DNA of 55,232 nt, taken from NCBI GenBank assembly GCA_944388405.1, contig CALXIQ010000021.1, positions 1 through 55,232 of the forward strand, in the 5' to 3' direction. Origin of the DNA: an uncultured Ruminococcus sp. (lineage in GTDB: Bacteria > Bacillota > Clostridia > Oscillospirales > Ruminococcaceae). Shown one piece after another: positions 33,402 through 39,402 of the stretch; the first letter of the stretch is position 1, and each line of letters starts with the position of its first letter. Below the pieces are notes generated by a model that was given only the letters and a program-made list of their open reading frames with translations, was not told the origin of the DNA and did not search any database. A program made the position numbers and the translations under genes.

Positions 33402-33795
33402 GTGTCCGAATCCGTCTAACTTAAAAATTGCACAAATTATGGCTAAATGTATTGTGCAATAGGTAGAATTTTAGGAAATGGCAAGAAAACTGCATAAAAA
33501 TGCTTGAAAAAATTTTGAATAGGTGTATAATAAAATTATAGAAAAACTCATTATGGTTTCAATTACGTATTATTACTGTTTGGGTAATGTATTATGATTT
33601 GTAATAATATTAAACTGAATTGTCATAGACATTAGAGCGGTGAATATTATTTTTATACGAGCACAATCCTTATATATTAGTAACCAACTTTTAACTATAC
33701 AGGTAAGGCAAGTCCAATGCAGAAGTAAATTTAAAAATGATGATTACGGAGCAATTGCCTTAGGCAAGGAATTTAAAGTAATGGAGGTTTTAATT
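33402..33795. other. AT-rich leader region of the secreted-protein gene
   Basis: Clearly more AT-rich than the flanking core genes. It contains a promoter (33504-33531) and then about 260 untranslated bases. TATTATTAC and GTAATAATA form a perfect 9-bp inverted repeat at about 33567-33610. No coding sequence is credible. A regulatory leader or operator is possible. Confidence 0.4.
33504..33531 (+). promoter_or_regulatory. Candidate promoter of the secreted-protein gene
   Basis: TTGAAA, 16-base spacer, TATAAT. The resulting leader would be about 260 bases. Confidence 0.5.
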
Positions 33796-34212
33796 ATGAA
33801 AAAGTTATTTAAAAGAATCGCAGCAATGGGTGCTGCAGTAATGATGATGGCGTCAATTTCGGCTATGGGAGCGAGTGCTTATGAAGAGACATATAATAAT
33901 TACACATTATATAAGACAATCACTGGTAAAGGCAGAGTAACTTGTACCGGTGAGGTAACTGGTTCGTCAACAACTACTGTAAAAGCATCAACAAGTTTGA
34001 ACACATATTCTGGTGGTGTAAGTGTCAATATTGTGATTTATTATAAAAATCCAGATGGGGGAACCTCTACCACAGGCACTGGAAATGGCGGACAGTCAGG
34101 CATTAGTGCTACAAAAAGCATAACAGCAAAAACAGGTACTTATCTATATGCAAAAAATAAGCATATGGGATACGGAGAAGTTGCTAAGGAAGTAAGACTT
34201 TACAAAGAATAG
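33796..34212 (+). CDS. Small secreted protein of unknown function
   Basis: 138 residues with a clear signal peptide: MKKLFKRIAAMGAAVMMMASISAMGASA with cleavage likely after the last Ala (about residue 28). The mature part of about 110 residues is rich in Thr, Gly, Ser and Tyr, with alternating patterns typical of beta-sandwich proteins (VNIVIYYKNPDGG, GTYLYAKNKHMGYGEV). ATG 33796 follows GGAGG. Base composition and codon use are AT-richer than the neighbours, suggesting acquisition. Lipoprotein genes follow but spacing and style differ, so co-function is uncertain. No family recognised; a bacteriocin-like or structural role is speculative. Confidence 0.75.
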   Translation: MKKLFKRIAAMGAAVMMMASISAMGASAYEETYNNYTLYKTITGKGRVTCTGEVTGSSTTTVKASTSLNTYSGGVSVNIVIYYKNPDGGTSTTGTGNGGQSGISATKSITAKTGTYLYAKNKHMGYGEVAKEVRLYKE

Positions 34213-34308
34213 AGCAATAATAGTTTCTGTTGCATAAGTTGTTGCAGAGCACGATAACAATTTTTAATTGTTACGTGCTCTGCACGTACTATAACTGGAG
34301 GTTTAACC

Positions 34309-35889
34309 ATGAAATTTTTTAAAATTGCTTGCATCATTTTAACGGGAACACTCCTTTTTACTGGCTGCATAAACAGCAGAGATTCACAACAAAATTCAGG
34401 AGATGTTTCACAACCGCGTTCTTCTTCGGATGCGAGTTCCATTGAACAAAACAACATTGCCGATGCGGTAACATACATTAACAGCGGCGAGGAGTTCAGC
34501 GATAAAATACAGCTGACCTACGTTTCGGATTTTAATTACGACTTTGACGAAACAATTATTCAGCTGCTGAACGAAAAACTTGACGAAGATGGCTATTCCT
34601 TTGCAGTTAATTTTGTGTTTATTGATGCATATAAGTATGCTCCCATAGATTTTTACACCACAGCAGTTGAAAACGGTGAGGCGGTGGATATTTTAAATAC
34701 TTCCGTCGGTATGTCTGCCGAAATCATTGCGACCCTTGACAATTACATCGGCGGACCCCATGAAAATTCATACTGGGAGTGCGTCGACAATGGGTATTTA
34801 ATTCCCTTGAATGATTATCTGGCTTCTGATAATGGTACGGCGCTTTACAACTGCTTTGAGCAGAAATACTGGGACAAAGCCACCGACAACGACGGCAATA
34901 TATACGGACTGTACACATCATATGCGTCGGACGCTCCTTCTTCTATAGACTTTTATCCCGAGGTCGCAGAGGAGTTTGGTTATGACATCGACAGCTTTAA
35001 CGGAGACATTTTTTCGCTGGAAGAGGTTCTTAAGCAAATTTACGATGAAACGGGAGAAGCCGGACTTTCGTATACCGATATAAAAGATAATATGTGTGAA
35101 TTTATAGGATTTTCTCAGCTTTACTGCGGAATATACATCAATGAAACCACAGGTCTTGCCGAAAATATTTTTGAAAATGAGGATTTTATATCTTTGAGCG
35201 AAACATTCAGCCGCTGGCAGGAGGAAGGCTATATGGACGACTTAGACGATCAATTGGAAAATGATAAGGTATTGTGTGAAATAAGCAATTATACAGCGTT
35301 GTTTAAGACGGATTCAATTCAAAAGATTGCAGCCAATGCATATCAGACCAACAGCTACCTCAACGGCGGCATGGGAATAACCAGCACCTCACAGCACCCC
35401 GACGAAGCCTTTACTTTGCTTTCGCTGCTGTTTTCAGACCCGGAGTATGCAGAAATTATCTGCTGCGGGCAGGAGGGCAGAAACTATCAGATAAATGACG
35501 AAGGTGTGTATGAATTAAGTCCGGAATATCCGCCATTTCTTGAAAGGCATGACTACATGGCGGTGCCGGCAAATCCGTTTATAGCGCCGGTAGTAGCTTC
35601 AGAAAACGGCGAGGATTATCCAGACAAGCTGGAGAAATTTACAAACATGTATCAGTATGTTGAAAGGTCGGCGGTATACGGCAAGGAGCTTGACCTTTCG
35701 GAAATGACTGAAGAGCTTGAGCAGATAAAGAGCATTTACGACCAATACGGGGGACTGTTTTTCGGAGAATATTCCGATGTGGAAGCAACCATAGAAGAAG
35801 CAAACGGCAGGCTTGAACAAGCGGGAATAACCGATGTAATTGAGGAGATAAACCGACAGCTGGAGGCGTACTATGAAGAAAACAGTTAG
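34309..35889 (+). CDS. Extracellular solute-binding lipoprotein (ABC family 1/LipO-like)
   Basis: 526-residue lipoprotein with lipobox FTGC (Cys about 20), Ser/Gln-rich linker, then a large two-lobed binding domain. Visible features are WDKATDNDGNIYGLYTSY, a typical hinge segment of sugar/peptide-binding proteins, and GGMGITSTSQHPDEAFTLLSLLFSDPEYAEI, usual near the C-terminal third. The end, GRLEQAGITDVIEEINRQLEAYYEE, is the helical tail of LipO/DUF3502-like proteins. No permease or ATPase gene adjoins, so it is an orphan. Its last 17 bases overlap the next lipoprotein gene. A decayed relative is at 38814. Confidence 0.82.
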   Translation: MKFFKIACIILTGTLLFTGCINSRDSQQNSGDVSQPRSSSDASSIEQNNIADAVTYINSGEEFSDKIQLTYVSDFNYDFDETIIQLLNEKLDEDGYSFAVNFVFIDAYKYAPIDFYTTAVENGEAVDILNTSVGMSAEIIATLDNYIGGPHENSYWECVDNGYLIPLNDYLASDNGTALYNCFEQKYWDKATDNDGNIYGLYTSYASDAPSSIDFYPEVAEEFGYDIDSFNGDIFSLEEVLKQIYDETGEAGLSYTDIKDNMCEFIGFSQLYCGIYINETTGLAENIFENEDFISLSETFSRWQEEGYMDDLDDQLENDKVLCEISNYTALFKTDSIQKIAANAYQTNSYLNGGMGITSTSQHPDEAFTLLSLLFSDPEYAEIICCGQEGRNYQINDEGVYELSPEYPPFLERHDYMAVPANPFIAPVVASENGEDYPDKLEKFTNMYQYVERSAVYGKELDLSEMTEELEQIKSIYDQYGGLFFGEYSDVEATIEEANGRLEQAGITDVIEEINRQLEAYYEENS

Positions 35890-37045
35890 CTTTATAGCGG
35901 CGGCATTAATAGCGTTAAGCCTTGTCGCCTGCAATGACAACGACAGCGAAAATACGGAAGACTGGCGCATTGTTTCATTATATCAAATGGTGGAGCCTGA
36001 TAAAAACGGAATGTTTATCTCCAACACCTACGAATCCCTCAGTTTCCTTGACTTTTCCACGATGCAGCAGGCCCCCGTCTGCGATGATCCTACCTGCAAA
36101 CATGAAGCCGACAGCTGCAATTCATATGGAAAGAACAATCACCCGTTTTTGTATAACGACAAGCTGTATTATGTAAAAACCACCGATTTTTATCAGGAGG
36201 GCGAGGAGTTTTTCATGGACACCCAGCTGTGGCAGAGCGATGTAAACGGTGCAAATGAAAAGCAGATTACCGAAATTAAAGGACTTGTATATTACGATTA
36301 CGACAGAATGCTGATATACGGTGATACTATTTACATGTGTATGCTGAACCAGCCCTACAACAGCGAGTTTCAGGAACTTGAACCGTCGGTTGAACTTGTA
36401 TCCTGCAACCTTGACAGCGGCGAAATTACAAACTACGGCGAGGTGGTAAGAAGCTACAGCGGCGGTTCGTGGGTATGCGGTCTGTGGGACGGAAAAATGA
36501 TTTTCCAGACCTCGAAACCGGTAGAGAACCTCCCGTATATGGAGAAGGTGGAGAGGTACATCGAGGAAAACAACCTTGAAGAAGAGGCGGAGAAATACGC
36601 AGAGGAAAACAACGTAACGATTGATGTAGCATTAATGCACATGGCGGCAGGATTTCAGGACGAATACATCACCGAATATCTCCAGCTTGACCTTGATTCG
36701 GGTGAGATTTCACTGTCAGAATACCCCGAGCCCCAAGCGATTTCCCCATACTATTATTACTATCTTGACAACGACAAGCTTATGTTCCTTGACTCAGAGG
36801 GGGAAGAGCATGAACTGGAAGGACTTGAGGGTGAAATAACCAGAGTTACCGCCCTCAACGATTACACTTACATAAACGCCGGAGGTGTCACCTATCTTTT
36901 CAACGAGCCTGAGCAGGAGCTTACCAAGCTTGACGAAATATATGACATTTCGGCAGTCTATGACGACAGCATAATAATAAGTTACGTTACCGACAGCTAC
37001 TCCCTTGCTTATGATAAAAAGGCTATAGAGGACATTACAGCTTGA
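35873..37045 (+). CDS. Uncharacterised lipoprotein, beta-propeller-like
   Basis: 390-residue lipoprotein with lipobox LVAC (Cys about 20). The body is dominated by short repeated beta-strand segments with polar turns, for example DKLYYVKTTDFYQEG, DRMLIYGDTIYMCML, GKMIFQTS and DKLMFLDSEGEE, suggesting a propeller such as the DUF5050 type. A cysteine-histidine cluster CDDPTCKHEADSC lies near residue 70. A charged helical insertion EKVERYIEENNLEEEAEKYAEE sits near 225-250. ATG 35873 lies within the end of the solute-binding gene, so the two are coupled and probably act together at the cell surface. Confidence 0.75.
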   Translation: MKKTVSFIAAALIALSLVACNDNDSENTEDWRIVSLYQMVEPDKNGMFISNTYESLSFLDFSTMQQAPVCDDPTCKHEADSCNSYGKNNHPFLYNDKLYYVKTTDFYQEGEEFFMDTQLWQSDVNGANEKQITEIKGLVYYDYDRMLIYGDTIYMCMLNQPYNSEFQELEPSVELVSCNLDSGEITNYGEVVRSYSGGSWVCGLWDGKMIFQTSKPVENLPYMEKVERYIEENNLEEEAEKYAEENNVTIDVALMHMAAGFQDEYITEYLQLDLDSGEISLSEYPEPQAISPYYYYYLDNDKLMFLDSEGEEHELEGLEGEITRVTALNDYTYINAGGVTYLFNEPEQELTKLDEIYDISAVYDDSIIISYVTDSYSLAYDKKAIEDITA

Positions 37046-37066
37046 TTTTTAAACATTGATATTAAC

Positions 37067-37101
37067 AATCCCCATATTCTGCAGAGAATATGGGGATTTT
37101 C
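37067..37101 (+). terminator. Terminator of the lipoprotein pair
   Basis: AATCCCCATATTCT/AGAATATGGGGATT with GCAG loop and T tract. A hairpin with the same CCCCATATTCT core is at 38518. Confidence 0.9.
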
Positions 37102-37148
37102 TACGCTATAAAATTTATGCGAACGGATGATGTTACAATTATCCGCGC

Positions 37149-37177
37149 TTTACTTTTTGTAAAAGATGTGATATAAT
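37149..37177 (+). promoter_or_regulatory. Promoter of a candidate small RNA or leader
   Basis: TTTACT, 17-base spacer, TATAAT; transcription would begin just before the first hairpin at 37189. Confidence 0.5.
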
Positions 37178-37183
37178 AACCTT

Positions 37184-37290
37184 GAAACCAAGTGCTGACG
37201 CACTTGATGGTGCTTTCAGCTCCTTGTTTGCTTTGCAAACCGTTTCAAGAACATTTTATCGTACTAAGGAATCGCCTTACGGCTCTTTTT
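37184..37290 (+). ncRNA. Candidate structured small RNA or 5' leader
   Basis: About 105 bases with three hairpins directly downstream of a promoter: CAAGTGC/GCACTTG (37189-37206), GTTTGC/GCAAAC (about 37228-37242) and GCC/GGC followed by CTCTTTTT near 37290. It could be an independent RNA ending there or the leader of the P-loop kinase gene at 37359. No Rfam family is recognised by eye. Confidence 0.35.
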
Positions 37291-37358
37291 ATAATATAAT
37301 GTGACTTATGGAGTAGGAAGCCTGCTCTGCAAATCGGAAGTTATTGAGGTAAACATCT

Positions 37359-37871
37359 ATGAAAAAATTAGTAGTATTAAGCGCGGCTTGCGGAGTCGGG
37401 AAATCTACAGTAAAAGACATGTTGAATGAAAATAATATGTTAGACAATTATAGTTGCATTGATACAGATGAAGTCGGTATTAATTGGTGGGATTATGCGG
37501 GAACAGAGAATGAAGCTAAATTCAGTGATGATTGTTTGGCGGAAGCTGTAAGAATGTCCAATGGCAACAACTTACTTTTTGTGACGTGTATGAATCCTTA
37601 TGATTTTTATGGAACGGTTAATATTCCAAAGGATATTACGTCAACCTTTTTTATTGGAATGACCTGTTCCGATGAAGAAATCACCAAGAGATTAAAAGCA
37701 AGGCCGGAAGAAAGAATGTGCGGAAGCGATGAATTTATTGCCGGGCAAATTCAATATAATAACTGGTTTAGGAAGAATGCCGGCAAATTTCAGTTCTACA
37801 TAGATAATACTGATAAAACCGTTAAAGAAACAGCGGCAGAGATAGCGGCATTTATCAAAAGTATCGAATAA
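37359..37871 (+). CDS. P-loop kinase of the AAA_33/nucleotide-kinase type
   Basis: 170-residue NTPase. Walker A is at the extreme N-terminus (SAACGVGKSTVKD), a DxD-like CIDTDEVG follows, and an arginine-rich lid KRLKARPEERMCG lies near residues 109-121. The end KTVKETAAEIAAFI is the helix usual for small-molecule kinases. GAGG precedes ATG 37359. Base use is AT-richer than core genes, like the secreted protein at 33796. It lies directly before a dense repeat cluster. Substrate unknown; nucleoside, nucleotide or antibiotic kinases are all possible. Confidence 0.8.
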   Translation: MKKLVVLSAACGVGKSTVKDMLNENNMLDNYSCIDTDEVGINWWDYAGTENEAKFSDDCLAEAVRMSNGNNLLFVTCMNPYDFYGTVNIPKDITSTFFIGMTCSDEEITKRLKARPEERMCGSDEFIAGQIQYNNWFRKNAGKFQFYIDNTDKTVKETAAEIAAFIKSIE

Positions 37872-37899
37872 CAAATTCCGATTTGCAGGGACACTTTTT

Positions 37900-37986
37900 A
37901 ACATCGATCCGCTCGCTTTGCTCGCTTCGTTTTGTATGGACTATCGGTTCGTAACCGTCAAGGGTAGTTTGTCGAGGCATTGGTTT
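37900..37986 (-). repeat. Dispersed repeat, B form, copy 5
   Basis: Full reverse-orientation unit from AACATCGATCCGC to GAGGCATTGGTTT, 29 bases after the kinase stop codon. It opens the largest repeat cluster in the window. Confidence 0.85.
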
Positions 37987-38038
37987 CAGACAAAGTTTGT
38001 AGGGGACGGCGCCATCGACGTCCCTTCTTTTTTAACAT

Positions 38039-38107
38039 CGTTACGCTCGCTGGTCGCTCGCTCCAATTTTGTAGCTGCTATCAGTTTGTCCTCGCTGAGG
38101 TAGGTTT
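38039..38107 (-). repeat. Dispersed repeat, A form, copy 3
   Basis: Begins CGTTACGCTCGCTGGTCGC and ends CTCGCTGAGGTAGGTTTT. More diverged than copies 1 and 2 (GTAGCTGCTATCAG in place of GTGGGGACTATCGG). Strand is relative to the B form. Confidence 0.75.
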
Positions 38108-38210
38108 TGATTAGGGCGTTAGTTAAAGGGACGTCGAGGACGCTGTCCCGTACAAGTATGCCATATCTCATCAACATCTGTTAAAAACCGATACATAGAC
38201 AAACTATGTT

Positions 38211-38278
38211 TAAACCCGATGCCCCGACAAACTACCCTTGACGGTTACGAATTAATAGCCACCACAAAACGAAGCGAG
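38211..38278 (+). repeat. Dispersed repeat, B form, copy 6 (tail inverted)
   Basis: The unit breaks after CGAAGCGAG and continues into GTCCTGAGCGCGGACGGCGC. That is the exact complement of the tail found downstream of copies 1 and 2, so the tail has been inverted relative to the body. Confidence 0.75.
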
Positions 38279-38423
38279 GTCCTGAGCGCGGACGGCGCAA
38301 TTCGCGAGCCGTTCGCTGACGCTCACTTGGTTTGATAAGGCGGTAAGTTTGTTGCCGCAATCAAAGTAAGCATATTACCAGACTTTTTTGGTTTATATAC
38401 CGATGCACGAACAAACCATGTCA

Positions 38424-38511
38424 AAAACCAATGCCTCGACAAACTACCCTTGACGGTTACGAACCGATAGCCTTCACAAAACGAAGCGAGCAAAGCGAGC
38501 AGATCGATATT
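38424..38511 (+). repeat. Dispersed repeat, B form, copy 7
   Basis: Full unit ending AGATCGATATT, followed at once by a terminator hairpin, as in copy 3. Confidence 0.85.
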
Positions 38512-38543
38512 AAAAGACCCCATATTCTGCAAAGAATATGGGG
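38511..38543 (-). terminator. Terminator of the small cysteine-protein gene
   Basis: CCCCATATTCT/AGAATATGGGG with a TTGC loop; on the minus strand it is followed by TCTTTTAAT. It lies 18 bases past the stop codon of the small gene. Confidence 0.75.
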
Positions 38544-38560
38544 CTTGCTGTGTCGCCTTA

Positions 38561-38734
38561 TTAGATTGTATAGCTGCGTTTTTTGTCGCATTCTACAAAA
38601 ACGTTTATCTTTACGCAGGACTCGTTGTCATCCTGCTTTTCGTCGGAACATGATACCTCCGGCTTGGCGTTGCGGCACTTGTCGCACTCAACGTAGATGT
38701 TAAGCTCTACGCAGCTTTCCTTTTTGTCTTTCAT
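38561..38734 (-). CDS. Small cysteine-containing protein with internal duplication
   Basis: 57 residues from ATG 38734, which has AGGGG at ideal spacing (a GTG three codons earlier overlaps that site). The protein is built from two alike halves, ESCVELNIYVECDKCRN and ESCVKINVFVECDKKRS, separated by KPEVSCSDEKQDDN. Paired cysteines and alternating hydrophobic strands suggest a small metal- or disulfide-stabilised beta protein. A terminator follows it. No family recognised, but duplication, ribosome site and terminator together support a real gene. Confidence 0.6.
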   Translation of the reverse strand: MKDKKESCVELNIYVECDKCRNAKPEVSCSDEKQDDNESCVKINVFVECDKKRSYTI

Positions 38735-38813
38735 TGTCGTCACCCCTTTAACAGCTTATGCCGTTGGGGATGAAAGTGTTACGCTCTTCTGTGGCAAATT
38801 CCGGCGAGTATAA

Positions 38814-39068
38814 CTACTGCTTCGCCAGAAATTCCTCCAGCTGGCGGTTTGCTTCGTCTAAAACCTCCTGCAAGCCCGCATCGTAAAGCTGACGATTAAA
38901 CTCCTCCAGATAGATTTCAACGTCCGCAGGCTCGTCCTCGCCTTCCGAAGGTGCAAAGGGGGCAAATTCCAGGGATTTTGCAACCCATTCATCTGCCATA
39001 ATTTCAGCTTGTTGCACAATATTCCATATGACATTTTGTGCACTATCTCCACCGCAACTCGGAAGCAC
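38814..39068 (-). pseudogene. 3' remnant of an ABC solute-binding lipoprotein gene
   Basis: About 80 codons in frame ending YDAGLQEVLDEANRQLEEFLAKQ. This matches the helical C-terminus of the solute-binding lipoprotein at 34309 (QAGITDVIEEINRQLEAYYEE). The preceding EIMADEWVAKSLEFAPFAP also fits the C-terminal lobe of that family. There is no signal peptide, no lobe 1 and no ribosome site at the apparent start. The remainder of the gene has been lost, probably by rearrangement in this repeat-rich region. A short active gene seems unlikely. Confidence 0.65.
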
Positions 39069-39089
39069 GGCGAAGATTGCCCTTATATA

Positions 39090-39118
39090 TTGACTTTAAG
39101 CGTAAAATGTGCGATAAT
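39090..39118 (+). promoter_or_regulatory. Promoter of the valS leader
   Basis: TTGACT, 17-base spacer, GATAAT. The predicted start point is within a few bases of the first stem of the structured leader. Confidence 0.7.
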
Positions 39119-39128
39119 ATATAGAATA

Positions 39129-39263
39129 GGGCAGATGTAAGGACAATCCCCCGGCTCACACTCCAAAAGAGTAAAGCAGTTTTCCTCCGACGACAGTCGG
39201 TGGGATAAACCCTTCTTTCAGCAATGCATTTGGGGGATAGCTGAAAAAATCACCTCCCTGCCC
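39129..39263 (+). ncRNA. Structured leader domain upstream of valS
   Basis: The ends pair (GGGCAG 39129-39134 with CTGCCC 39258-39263). Inside, CCCCC can pair with GGGGG, ACTC/GAGT forms a small hairpin, and GTTT-TCC-CCGAC pairs with GTCGG-GGA-AAAC to give a long apical hairpin. TTTCAGC/GCTGAAA is a further stem that competes with the CCCCC/GGGGG pairing. The competing stems suggest a switch. No T-box motif (AGGGTGGNACCGCG) is present, although valS is usually T-box controlled in Clostridia. A 6S-like rod is an alternative, but it is shorter than expected. Confidence 0.5.
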
Positions 39264-39288
39264 ATACTTCAAAGGAAAGGAAAGCTTT

Positions 39289-39351
39289 ATGAAAAACATC
39301 GGCTTTAATTTAATCTGTCCTTTTAAGTTTCTACCGGGCGTACGAGTCTGA
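39289..39351 (+). CDS. 20-codon upstream ORF in the valS leader
   Basis: ATG 39289 is preceded by the strong site AAAGGAAAGGAAAG. It encodes MKNIGFNLICPFKFLPGVRV and stops at TGA 39349-39351. The stop codon lies in the 5' arm of a perfect 7-bp hairpin (AGTCTGA 39345-39351 / TCAGACT 39360-39366) just before valS. Translation would therefore open that hairpin. Two of its last three sense codons are for valine (GTA, GTC). It may be a leader peptide; expression is unproven. Confidence 0.45.
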   Translation: MKNIGFNLICPFKFLPGVRV

Positions 39352-39402
39352 GGCTGTATTCAGACTTTGCGATCAGGACTTAAAATGAAAGGATTTGATT
39401 AT

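Noticed and set aside
33796..37045. Bacteriocin system of the lactococcin 972 type
   Set aside because: The secreted protein lacks the Gly/Trp motif of that family, and no multi-helix immunity permease or ABC ATPase follows.
39129..39263. 6S RNA
   Set aside because: The fold is partly rod-like but only about 135 bases, lacks a terminator and leads directly into a ribosome site; kept only as an alternative.
39119..39400. T-box riboswitch before valS
   Set aside because: I searched for the AGGGTGGNACCGCG-type T-box and its terminator and found neither, so the leader is listed as an unassigned structure.
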